64,000 nt of DNA. Source: JAENVU01 sp963765075 (lineage in GTDB: Bacteria > Actinomycetota > Acidimicrobiia > IMCC26256 > JAENVU01). The stretch lies in NCBI GenBank assembly GCA_963765075.1, contig CAVXVA010000008.1:186001-250000 (forward strand), given 5' to 3'. Positions 19,180 through 27,315 of this stretch are shown here, one piece after another (position 1 is the stretch's first letter; every line of letters begins with the position of its first letter). Position numbers and translations under genes: made by a program. The notes under the pieces are model-generated. The model did not search any database, had not been told where the DNA came from, and saw only the letters and a program-made list of their open reading frames with translations.

Positions 19180-21174
19180 TCAGTGGAGGGCTTTTGTGCG
19201 TTCCTGCCGGTACTGGGTGGCGAGATCGACCACATCGCCCATGATCGCTGCCAGCTCGTAGTTCTTGGGCGTGTAGATCCGTGCGATTCCGGCCGCTTCG
19301 AGCACCCGCGCATCGGCCGGAGGGATGATCCCGCCGACGACGACCGGGGCCTGGACGTCGGCCGCTCGGAGCAGGCGGAGGGTTGCGGGGACCAGTTCCA
19401 GGTGCGACCCGGACAAGATCGAGAGGCCGATCACGTCGACGTCCTCGTCCCGGGCGGCGGCCGCGATCTGCTCGGGTGTGAGCCGGATCCCCTGGTAGAC
19501 GACCTCCATGCCCGCATCACGAGCCGCCACGGCGATCTGTTCGGCGCCGTTGGAGTGCCCGTCGAGACCCGGCTTGCCCACGAGAATGCGGAGCGGGCCG
19601 CCGAGTTCATCGGCCACGGCCTGGGCGCGTGCCCGGACGGCCAGCATCCCCTCGCCCGTAGACGCCGCGACGCCGGACACGCCCGTGGGTGCGCGGTACT
19701 CACCGAAGACTTCGCGGAGTGCGCCGGCCCATTCGCCGACCGTGCCCCCGGCGCGGGCGAGCGTGATGGTCGCCTCCATCAAGTTCTCGTCGGTCGCGGC
19801 GACCTCGCGCACGTGCGCGAGCGCGGATGCGACGGCGTCGGCGTCTCGGGCTGCACGCCAGGCCGCCAACGCCGCGATCTGTTCGCGCTCCGCGGCCGGA
19901 TCCAGCTCGAGGATGTGGCTCGCACCTTCGTCGGTGAGGGGAGACGGTTCGGTTTCCGTGAAGCAGTTCACACCGACGACTTTGCGCGTGCCGGCTTCGA
20001 TGGCGCGCACGCGCTCGGCGTTGGATTGCACGAGCCGGGCCTTGACGTCGTCGATCATTGCGAACGCGCCGCCGCCGTCGAGCACCCAGTTGAGCTCGTC
20101 GGTCGCTTCGGCGATCAGCTCGGCCACCTTGGCCTCGACCACCTTCGAACCCTCGAAGAGATCCTCGTATTCGAGCAGGTCGGATTCATACGCGAGGACC
20201 TGTTGCATGCGCAGCGACCACTGCTGGTCCCACGGCCGCGGGAGACCCAACGCCTCGTTCCAGCACGGAAGTTGGATGGCACGCGCCCGCGCGTCGCGTG
20301 ACAGCGTGACGCCGAGCATCTCGAGCACGATGCGTTGCACGTTGTTCTCGGGCTGGGCCTCGGTGAGGCCGAGCGAGTTCACTTGCACGCCGTAGCGGAA
20401 CCGGCGCAGCTTCTCGTCGGTGACGCCGTATCGCTCCAGGCAGATCCGATCCCACATCTGGGTGAAGGCCCGCATCTTGCACATCTCTTCGACGAAGCGC
20501 GTCGTCACGTCGATGAAGAACGAGATGCGCCCGACGACCTCGGGGAACTCCTCGGCACTGACCTGGCCCGAATCGCGCACGGCGTCGAGGACACCGATCG
20601 CGGTGGCCAGGCCGTAGGCCAGTTCCTGGACCGGAGTCGCGCCCGCCTCCTGCAAGTGGTACGGGCAGACATTGATCGGGTTCCACTTCGGGATGTTGCG
20701 CACCGTGTAGGTGATGAGATCGACGGTGAGCCGGCGGCTCGGCTCCGGGCCGAAGATGAACGTTCCCCGCGAGAGGTACTCCTTGACGATGTCGTTCTGA
20801 CTCGTCCCCGAGAGTTGGTCGCGGGGTACCCCCTGCTCGTCGGCCAGCGCCACGTACATCGCGATCAGCCACATGGCCGTCGCGTTGATCGTCATCGACG
20901 TGTTCATTTCGCCGAGTGGGATCTGATCGAACAGCGTGCGCATCTCGCCGAGGTGGGGCACCGGCACGCCAACCTTGCCGACCTCGCCGTGCGCGAGCAC
21001 GTGGTCAGGGTCGTACCCGGTCTGGGTCGGCAGGTCGAACGCGACCGAGAGCCCGGTCTGACCCTTGGCCAGATTGGACCGATACAACTCGTTCGAGGCC
21101 CGCGCCGACGAGTGCCCCGAGTACGTGCGAATCATCCACGGCTTGGTTGTCTGCCCGTCCGGCTTCGTTGGCAT
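19180..21174 (-). CDS. ecm: Ethylmalonyl-CoA mutase (MeaA type, coenzyme B12 dependent)
   Basis: 664 residues in one chain: a TIM-barrel mutase domain (about 1-500) followed by a B12-binding domain (about 530-655) with the base-off motif GKPGLDGHSNG, LSILSGSH and a later GGI stretch. The N-terminus (PWMIRTYSGHSSARASNELYR) and overall length match MeaA-type enzymes of Streptomyces and methylotrophs, not the 700+ residue methylmalonyl-CoA mutase MutB. It converts ethylmalonyl-CoA to methylsuccinyl-CoA. A methylmalonyl-CoA mutase assignment is the alternative, but ccr elsewhere in the window supports Ecm. It lies 6 nt upstream of the 3-hydroxybutyryl-CoA dehydrogenase gene's stop-side neighbour on the same strand. 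Confidence 0.9.
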   Translation of the reverse strand: MPTKPDGQTTKPWMIRTYSGHSSARASNELYRSNLAKGQTGLSVAFDLPTQTGYDPDHVLAHGEVGKVGVPVPHLGEMRTLFDQIPLGEMNTSMTINATAMWLIAMYVALADEQGVPRDQLSGTSQNDIVKEYLSRGTFIFGPEPSRRLTVDLITYTVRNIPKWNPINVCPYHLQEAGATPVQELAYGLATAIGVLDAVRDSGQVSAEEFPEVVGRISFFIDVTTRFVEEMCKMRAFTQMWDRICLERYGVTDEKLRRFRYGVQVNSLGLTEAQPENNVQRIVLEMLGVTLSRDARARAIQLPCWNEALGLPRPWDQQWSLRMQQVLAYESDLLEYEDLFEGSKVVEAKVAELIAEATDELNWVLDGGGAFAMIDDVKARLVQSNAERVRAIEAGTRKVVGVNCFTETEPSPLTDEGASHILELDPAAEREQIAALAAWRAARDADAVASALAHVREVAATDENLMEATITLARAGGTVGEWAGALREVFGEYRAPTGVSGVAASTGEGMLAVRARAQAVADELGGPLRILVGKPGLDGHSNGAEQIAVAARDAGMEVVYQGIRLTPEQIAAAARDEDVDVIGLSILSGSHLELVPATLRLLRAADVQAPVVVGGIIPPADARVLEAAGIARIYTPKNYELAAIMGDVVDLATQYRQERTKALH

Positions 21175-21180
21175 GTCGGT

Positions 21181-22032
21181 TTACTTGCGGTAGTCGAAGA
21201 AGCCGAGCTTGGACTTGCGGCCGAAACGCTCGGCGCTGACCATGCGGCGCAGGAGCGGAGCCGGGGCGTAGTTCGGGTCCTTGAACTCGGCGTAGAGGGC
21301 CTCGAGGATCGCGAGGCTGGTGTCGAGGCCCACGAGGTCGAGCAGGGCCAGCGGCCCCATCGGGAAGTTGCACCCACCCTGCATCGCGGCGTCGATGTCT
21401 TCCTTCGACGCCACGCCGGCGTCGTAGAGCTTCACTGCGTTGTTGAGATAGGGGAACAGCAGTGCGTTGACGATGAATCCGGCCTGGTCCTTGACCTCGA
21501 CCGGCTTCTTCCCGCACGCCTCGGCGAAGGCCCGAGCCGTCGCAATGGTCTCGTCGCTCGTGGTGATGGCTCGCACCAGTTCGACGAGCGGCATCATCGG
21601 CGCCGGGTTGAAGAAGTGCACGCCGCAGACGAGCTCCGGGCGGCCGGTCTCCATCGCCATCTCGACCACGGGGAGCGTCGAGGTGTTGGTCGCGAGGATC
21701 GCGCCCTCCTTGACGATCCGGTCGAGTTCGCTGAAGAGGTGCTTCTTCGTGGGGAGGTCCTCGAGGATCGACTCGATCACGAGATCGCAGTCACTCAACG
21801 CGCCGAGGTCGCTGACGGCGCTGACCCGACCGAGCACCGCCGCGCGCTCGCCGTCTTCGAGCTTGCCCCGCTCCACCTGCTTGGCGAGGGACTTCTCGAG
21901 CCCGGCAACCATCGCGTCGGCCGTCGCCTGGGAGCGGCTGCGCAGGACCACCTCGGTCCCGGCCTTGGCCGCGACTTCGGCGATGCCGCTGCCCATGATC
22001 CCCGAACCGACGATTCCGACGCGCTTGGTCAT
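21181..22032 (-). CDS. hbd: 3-hydroxybutyryl-CoA dehydrogenase
   Basis: 283 residues, normal length. The Rossmann motif GIVGSGIMGSGIAE (residues 6-19) binds NAD(P), and HFFNPAPMMPLVELV carries the catalytic His-Glu dyad. The C-terminal domain ends with FGRKSKLGFFDY. It reduces acetoacetyl-CoA, or oxidises 3-hydroxybutyryl-CoA. AGGGAG lies just upstream of the ATG at 22032. Its stop is followed after 6 nt by the ethylmalonyl-CoA mutase start, so the two form an operon. Confidence 0.93.
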   Translation of the reverse strand: MTKRVGIVGSGIMGSGIAEVAAKAGTEVVLRSRSQATADAMVAGLEKSLAKQVERGKLEDGERAAVLGRVSAVSDLGALSDCDLVIESILEDLPTKKHLFSELDRIVKEGAILATNTSTLPVVEMAMETGRPELVCGVHFFNPAPMMPLVELVRAITTSDETIATARAFAEACGKKPVEVKDQAGFIVNALLFPYLNNAVKLYDAGVASKEDIDAAMQGGCNFPMGPLALLDLVGLDTSLAILEALYAEFKDPNYAPAPLLRRMVSAERFGRKSKLGFFDYRK

Positions 22033-22117
22033 AGCTCCCTCTCCCCGGGCGAAAGCGGAAACAGTAGTGAGGAGACCGTCCGTATCGCCAAGAGAGCCCA
22101 GGGTTAGTCTGCGACTG

Positions 22118-22819
22118 ATGGCCAGTCGAACCGCACCCAAGGGAACACTCGCGCTCATCGGCGGAGGGGAGTGGGGTGAGCACCACCGAGCCCTGGATCG
22201 CCGGCTGTTGGCGATCAGCGGTGGTACCGAAGTCGTCGTGATCCCCACGGCCGCCTCCTACGAACATCCCGAGCAGGTGGGGGAGGCCGCGTCCGAGCAT
22301 TGGGCCGGTCTGGGTGCGACCGCGACGGCGTTACCGATCGTGCACCGACGGGATGCCGAGACCGCGAAGTACGTGAAGGCCGTCGAGCATGCGGACTTCG
22401 TGTATCTGGCCGACGGGTCGCCGATGCACCTGCGCAGCGTCCTCAAGGGTTCGGATCTCTACGAGGCCCTGATGAGCGCGTATCACCGAGGTGCCGTGAT
22501 CGCGGCGTCCGGCGCGGCCGCGACCGTCTTGTGCGACCCGATGGTGGACCCGCGTGGTGGTGCGTACACCGTCGGCTTGGGATTCGTGACCGGGCTTGCG
22601 GTGTTCCCGTACCACGGCACCGCAGCGAGTCACCTGCTCGAGCGCTCCATCGAACTCAGGCCCCGAGACGCGATCCTGGTGGGACTCGACGAGGAGACCG
22701 CGCTCGTGCGCGCGCCGGACGCGACCTGGTCGGTGGCCGGAAGCGGGCACGCCACGGTCTACGGCGACGGCGCCCCCCAGACCTACGCCGACGGCGCGAC
22801 GGGCCTCGCGCTGCCCTAG
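22118..22819 (+). CDS. Peptidase S51-like (cyanophycinase/dipeptidase E family) protein
   Basis: 233 residues. The start region GTLALIGGGEW and the AASGAAATVLCD nucleophile loop follow the S51 pattern, with FPYHGTAASHLLER where the catalytic His region lies. The classical GTSAG loop is altered to AASGA, so activity is uncertain. TAGTCT (22105-22110) is 7 nt before the ATG. It diverges from hbd. Confidence 0.8.
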   Translation: MASRTAPKGTLALIGGGEWGEHHRALDRRLLAISGGTEVVVIPTAASYEHPEQVGEAASEHWAGLGATATALPIVHRRDAETAKYVKAVEHADFVYLADGSPMHLRSVLKGSDLYEALMSAYHRGAVIAASGAAATVLCDPMVDPRGGAYTVGLGFVTGLAVFPYHGTAASHLLERSIELRPRDAILVGLDEETALVRAPDATWSVAGSGHATVYGDGAPQTYADGATGLALP

Positions 22820-22828
22820 CGCGCCGCG

Positions 22829-23569
22829 CTACGGCGCCGAGGTCGAACTCGTGGTGCTGGTCTCGGGCGTCGATCCCGTCGCGATCTTGATCGTGTTGAT
22901 CCGCACGAAGGACTCCGGCATGTCGCTGCCCGGCGGCTTCGTCTGCCGGGCTTCGATCTTCTGGACGACGTCCAAGCCAGCGGTCACCGACCCGAAGGTC
23001 AGGTCGTCGGCGGGCACTGCGGATTCGTTGCCGGTCACGATGTAGAACTGCGACCCGAACGCGCCCGCCGGCTGATCAGCCGAACGCGCCGCGATCAAGG
23101 ACCCGACCTTGAAATCGTTCGAGGGCTTGTCGGTCACGGTGTAGCCCGGGCCGCCGCCGCGGTCACACTTCGGCGAACCGCCCTGGATGCCGAACCCCGG
23201 CATGAGTCGGTCGATGCAGAGCCCGTCGTAGAACTTGTTCTTGGCGAGGAACACGAAGCTGTTGACCGCGTTGGGCGCCGCTCCCGCATCGAGTGCCACC
23301 ACGATGTCGCCCTCGGTGGTGTCGATCGTCGCGGTGTAGGTCTTCTTGGGATCGATGGTCACCTTCGGCGCAGTCTTGTAGTCGCGGGTTGGGGTGTCGG
23401 ATCCGCTGGTGACCGAAATGATGATGGCGATGACCGCCAACGGCGCCAGCAGGTACAGCAGACCGCGGGCGGCCTTCAACTGCCGGTGTCGTTTCTGCAT
23501 CCGCTCGCGCTCGACCCGAGCCCGCTCGCGGTTTTCCTTCTGACGTTCGCGTTTCGCTGCCTTGGACAC
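22829..23569 (-). CDS. Cyclophilin-type peptidyl-prolyl isomerase, membrane anchored
   Basis: 246 residues from the GTG at 23569. A basic, coiled-coil-prone N-terminus (residues 2-38) precedes one membrane segment (about 39-60). The cyclophilin domain has FYDGLCIDRLMPGFGIQGG and FGSQFYIVTGN, close to the canonical FxF-QGGD and SQFFI motifs. An upstream in-frame start would overlap the preceding gene. The GTG is preferred because TAGACT (23583-23578) lies 8 nt before it. Ser/Thr-rich tail. Confidence 0.9.
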   Translation of the reverse strand: MSKAAKRERQKENRERARVERERMQKRHRQLKAARGLLYLLAPLAVIAIIISVTSGSDTPTRDYKTAPKVTIDPKKTYTATIDTTEGDIVVALDAGAAPNAVNSFVFLAKNKFYDGLCIDRLMPGFGIQGGSPKCDRGGGPGYTVTDKPSNDFKVGSLIAARSADQPAGAFGSQFYIVTGNESAVPADDLTFGSVTAGLDVVQKIEARQTKPPGSDMPESFVRINTIKIATGSTPETSTTSSTSAP

Positions 23570-23580
23570 GGCGGCGGAGT

Positions 23581-25908
23581 CTAGGAGGTCGGAACCGATC
23601 GGTTCGGTGCCGGGACCACGAAGGCCCGGCAGGGCTGCGCTCGGATCGACGGGCACGGGGCCGGAGCCTCACCGAGGTCGGGACCCGACACGATCGGAAG
23701 GACGAGCCGCGAGGGCCGTCGATCATCGTGCGCGACGAGGTTCACGACGGACCCGTTGGTGGCCGGAGTGTCGAATGCCCACTCGGGCCGGTCACCACCC
23801 GGAGCCTGGATCGTGAGCCGAATCTGGCTGCCGGTCCGGAACTGGTGCGCGAAGGGGAAGAGCGCGATCCGGGCCGAGACGAACTTGCCGGGCGTGATGT
23901 CGCGCATGTCATCGAGCTCATCGGAGTGGAACGGGTTGATGTCGGTGGATCGGGCGGTGTCGAGCTTCCGGTGGCTGAGCTTGAGCCATCCGTTCTGGAC
24001 GTAGCGCTCCTCGCCGTTCGGCATCACTTCACTCAGTGTGACCTGGACATCGTTGTCGGACGCGTTCGACTTGATCCAGAGGTCGACGCTGCCGGTGCCG
24101 GCGACGCTGACCGGGTGTCGCAGCGGCGGGGTGAAGTACGAGAGGGACGCACCGTCGACGACCGGCTTCCAGTCGTAGGTGGGCGTCGCGGCCCAGATGT
24201 TGCCGCCGGGGAAGTTCTTGCGGGGCCGCAACGTCGGGTCGGGCCGGTACTCGTCGGCCGGGTCGTGGTTCGCGGCCGGCTCCTTGCGCAGCCGACCGTT
24301 GGTGCGGAGGTGCCAGGTGCGGGAACGGGCGTCGGGGAGCGGCCAGGCGCTGTGCCGGGTTTCGCCCCGTGGCATGAGGGCTCCTGGTGCATACCCTTCG
24401 GCGTTGCCGGTCTCCCACAGGATCCGGACTCGCTGCTCGGCCTCGTACCAGGCCCGGGCGTCTTCGTAGGTGGCACCGGTGAACCGGTCGGCCGGGATCG
24501 ACAGTCCTTCGATGCCGGTGATGGCGCTCCAGAGCGCCGGCGCGAACGCCCGCATGAACCCGGAGACCGCAGGGGTCTTCTGCGCGACGTAGAGATCGAG
24601 GTGTTCGGTCGTCGCGATGAGCGTGGTCGGGTCGAGCGCCTCCGTGTGCACGCCGTTCTGCCCGATGGCCTTGACGAGCGTGGTCGACGGGAACCGGTTG
24701 ATCATGTTCGCCCAGTGGCCGCCGGTCTGCTCGTCCTGCCAGGCGCCGATGAGCAGCACGTTGGTCGTGATCTGGTCGGCGAACTCGGCCGGTGCGAGGG
24801 AGTCGCTCCCGTGCGGGAAGTCGTAGGTGAACTCGGGGTCGAGCTCCGGTGACGGGTTGGGGTGGTCGTAGGTCTGTTTCAGGAGGTCGACGTTCTGGCC
24901 GCGCAGCAGCATGTTGTCGGCGCACGTGGTGTCACCGTTGGCGATGCGGTCCTTGACCCAACCGGGAGCGCCGGCGTTGGGCCACTTGTTCTGCTCGACC
25001 CGCTCGGTCGCCCAGTTGAGCGCGAAGCCGTTGTTGAAGATCCCGCCCGGGTAGAGCGTGCCCCGCCACGTGTCGTCGATCACCGAGACCGGCGTGATCG
25101 CATCGAGGTGGGGCGGACGGGACCGCGCCACGAAGAGCTGGCTGATCCCCGCGTACGAGATGCCGGCCATGCCGACACGACCCGTGGACCAGGGCTGCGC
25201 GGCGATGGTCTCGATGGCGTCGTACCCGTCGAGTGACTGCAGGTTCTCGAAGAAGTTGAACGCACCGCCCGAGCAGCCCGAACCACGAATGTTGACCCCG
25301 ACCCACGCGTACCCGCTCGGCGGCAGCAGCAGCTTGTACTGGGGCTGGCCGGTGGTCGGGCTCGAGGGGTCGTAGCCGGAGTACTCCATCACCGTCGGGT
25401 AGGGACCCTGGTCGGCAGGGCCGGGGAGTACCACGGTCACCGACAGCGTCGTGCCGTCTCGAGTGGTCAGGTAGCTGTAGCCGCTGTTGTTCCCCAAGTT
25501 GGTGACGTCGAGTTGCTGACCTGTGTAGAGCGATTGCGGTGGGGTGGCGTTGGCATCGAGCACGGTGACCGGATCGCTCATCGTGGCCTCGGCACCCGTG
25601 CCGATCTCGACCGTGTAGCCCGGGCCGGAGGCGAGATTGTGAAAGTTGAAGCCGCCGAGGCTGTCGATGGTCGCGGTCTGGACCACCGCACCATCGCGGC
25701 GCAGGGTGATCGGCGCGCCCGGCGCCGCGTGGAGCACGGCGAGTTGATGCACGCTGCCGCGCACGACGAGCCCGGACGGGCCGTTCACGGTCTGACGGGA
25801 GGCCCGACGGGTCGAGTGATCGGGTCGGCCGGCACCCGCGGTTCCCGCGAGCGCAGGGACGGACAGCGCGACGATCACCGCGATCGAGAGCCAACGAATC
25901 GAACGCAC
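23581..25908 (-). CDS. Secreted CocE/NonD-family (X-Pro dipeptidyl-peptidase S15-like) hydrolase
   Basis: 775 residues from the GTG at 25908, with GGGAGG at a good distance upstream. A signal peptide (about residues 1-27, ending ALAGTAGAG) directs export. After an N-terminal beta domain, the alpha/beta hydrolase core carries the nucleophile in MAGISYAGISQ, an acid region at IGAWQDEQTGG, and a candidate His in NGVHTEALDP. A C-terminal jelly-roll (PepX_C type) follows from about residue 560. The substrate may be an acyl ester or N-terminal X-Pro peptide. The N-terminal extension is longer than in CocE. Confidence 0.88.
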   Translation of the reverse strand: MRSIRWLSIAVIVALSVPALAGTAGAGRPDHSTRRASRQTVNGPSGLVVRGSVHQLAVLHAAPGAPITLRRDGAVVQTATIDSLGGFNFHNLASGPGYTVEIGTGAEATMSDPVTVLDANATPPQSLYTGQQLDVTNLGNNSGYSYLTTRDGTTLSVTVVLPGPADQGPYPTVMEYSGYDPSSPTTGQPQYKLLLPPSGYAWVGVNIRGSGCSGGAFNFFENLQSLDGYDAIETIAAQPWSTGRVGMAGISYAGISQLFVARSRPPHLDAITPVSVIDDTWRGTLYPGGIFNNGFALNWATERVEQNKWPNAGAPGWVKDRIANGDTTCADNMLLRGQNVDLLKQTYDHPNPSPELDPEFTYDFPHGSDSLAPAEFADQITTNVLLIGAWQDEQTGGHWANMINRFPSTTLVKAIGQNGVHTEALDPTTLIATTEHLDLYVAQKTPAVSGFMRAFAPALWSAITGIEGLSIPADRFTGATYEDARAWYEAEQRVRILWETGNAEGYAPGALMPRGETRHSAWPLPDARSRTWHLRTNGRLRKEPAANHDPADEYRPDPTLRPRKNFPGGNIWAATPTYDWKPVVDGASLSYFTPPLRHPVSVAGTGSVDLWIKSNASDNDVQVTLSEVMPNGEERYVQNGWLKLSHRKLDTARSTDINPFHSDELDDMRDITPGKFVSARIALFPFAHQFRTGSQIRLTIQAPGGDRPEWAFDTPATNGSVVNLVAHDDRRPSRLVLPIVSGPDLGEAPAPCPSIRAQPCRAFVVPAPNRSVPTS

Positions 25909-26037
25909 GAGGAGCCTCCCAGGCAGCAGCGAGGGTGCATTGTGGCAGAAATCAGACCACCCCTTGACAACGGGCCGGGCTCGACGGGGCGGCGGATTGG
26001 TCCGAGGACGGCGGAGATGGCCAGGTACCCTCACTTC

Positions 26038-27255
26038 GTGGCCCTGATCGTCCAAAAATTCGGCGGATCGTCCGTCGCCGATCCCGATCGCATCCGCGCC
26101 GTCGCCGACCACATCGTGCGGACCCAGCGCGCGGGCAATCAGGTCGTGGTGGTCGTCTCCGCGATGGGCAAGTCGACCGACAACCTGGTCCGGTTGGCCC
26201 ACGACGTCTCCCACGACCCCCATGGCCGGGAGATGGACATGCTGCTCACCGCGGGGGAGCGCATCTCGATGGCCCTGCTGTGTATGGCCGTGATCGATCT
26301 GGGCGTCCACGCGGTCAGCTTCACGGGGTCCCAGGCCGGCATCGTGACCGACACGGTCCACGGCAAGGCGAAGATCCTCGAGATCAAGGGCGATCGCATT
26401 CGTGAGACCCTGGGCCAGGGGTCGGTCGCGGTCGTCGCCGGATTCCAAGGGATCTCGACGGCGAAGGACATCACCACGCTCGGCCGGGGCGGTTCGGATA
26501 CGACGGCCGTGGCCTTGGCCGCATCGCTCGGTGCCGAGGTCTGCGAGATCTATACCGACGTCTCCGGCGTCTTCACTGCCGATCCGCGGATCGTGCCCGA
26601 AGCCCGCAAGCTCTCCCATGTGTCGTTCGAGGAGATGTTGGAGATTGCCGCGACCGGGGGCAAGGTCCTCGCACTGCGATCAGTCGAATTTGCCCGCAAC
26701 TACGGCGTGCCGGTGCACGTCCGGTCGTCGTTCACCTGGGAACCGGGCACCTGGGTCGTCGAGGAGGACCCCACCATGGAACAGGCCATCATCTCCGGTG
26801 TCACTCACGACACCTCCGAAGCCAAGGTCACGATCGCCCAGGTGGCCGACCGTCCCGGCGTCGCCGCGTCGCTGTTTCGCGCCCTGGCCGATTCGGCGGT
26901 CAACGTCGACATGATCGTGCAGAACGTGTCGACCGCCGGCCACACCGACATCTCGTTCACCGTGCCCAAGGACGATCTGCATCGGGCGCTTGGGGTCATG
27001 GAGAAGATCTCCGCCGATCTCGAGTCCACCGGCATCACCCACGATTCCGATGTCGCCCGCGTCAGCGTCATCGGTGCGGGCATGCGCACGAATCCGGGGG
27101 TCGCGGCCAAGATGTTCGAGGTCCTCGCCAACGAGGACGTGAACATCGAGATGATCAGCACCTCCTCGATTCGGATTTCGTGTGTGGTGCCCGCGGCCGA
27201 CGTCGATCGCGCGGTACAAGCGCTCCACGCCGCGTTCGACCTGCAAAACGCTTGA
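26038..27255 (+). CDS. lysC: Aspartokinase
   Basis: 405 residues from the GTG at 26038 (VALIVQKFGGSS), the usual start of actinobacterial enzymes. An ATG at 26017 is possible but lies over the TACCCT element (26026-26031) that ends 6 nt before the GTG. Kinase motifs KFGGSSVAD, VVVSAMGKSTD and GRGGSDTTAVALAA are intact, and two ACT domains (about 265-400) provide lysine/threonine feedback. An internal start at 26776 can yield a separate beta subunit. asd follows after 60 nt. Confidence 0.95.
   Translation: MALIVQKFGGSSVADPDRIRAVADHIVRTQRAGNQVVVVVSAMGKSTDNLVRLAHDVSHDPHGREMDMLLTAGERISMALLCMAVIDLGVHAVSFTGSQAGIVTDTVHGKAKILEIKGDRIRETLGQGSVAVVAGFQGISTAKDITTLGRGGSDTTAVALAASLGAEVCEIYTDVSGVFTADPRIVPEARKLSHVSFEEMLEIAATGGKVLALRSVEFARNYGVPVHVRSSFTWEPGTWVVEEDPTMEQAIISGVTHDTSEAKVTIAQVADRPGVAASLFRALADSAVNVDMIVQNVSTAGHTDISFTVPKDDLHRALGVMEKISADLESTGITHDSDVARVSVIGAGMRTNPGVAAKMFEVLANEDVNIEMISTSSIRISCVVPAADVDRAVQALHAAFDLQNA
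26776..27255 (+). CDS. lysC: Aspartokinase beta subunit from an internal in-frame start
   Basis: 159 residues covering both ACT domains, starting MEQAIISGVTHD. GAGGAGG at 26761-26767 is placed 8 nt before the ATG, one of the best Shine-Dalgarno matches in the window although it lies inside a gene. Alpha2-beta2 aspartokinases of Corynebacterium and Bacillus use an internal start at this same position. Confidence 0.55.
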   Translation: MEQAIISGVTHDTSEAKVTIAQVADRPGVAASLFRALADSAVNVDMIVQNVSTAGHTDISFTVPKDDLHRALGVMEKISADLESTGITHDSDVARVSVIGAGMRTNPGVAAKMFEVLANEDVNIEMISTSSIRISCVVPAADVDRAVQALHAAFDLQNA

Positions 27256-27315
27256 AGTCGACCGCCCGCCGGTCGATACCCTTTCCGGACCACGTTGTCG
27301 AGAAGGGTTGCCGTC

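Noticed and set aside
21175..21180. Cobalamin riboswitch upstream of the B12-dependent mutase
   Set aside because: Only 6 nt separate the mutase start from the preceding gene, and no B12-box is seen upstream of hbd in 22033-22117.
20335..22107. 590-codon open frame on the plus strand
   Set aside because: It lies opposite the ethylmalonyl-CoA mutase and hydroxybutyryl-CoA dehydrogenase genes and has shadow composition with no domain.
23581..26619. Longer start for the CocE-type hydrolase
   Set aside because: The extra N-terminal part is antisense to lysC and its promoter. The GTG at 25908 has a good ribosome binding site and opens a signal peptide.
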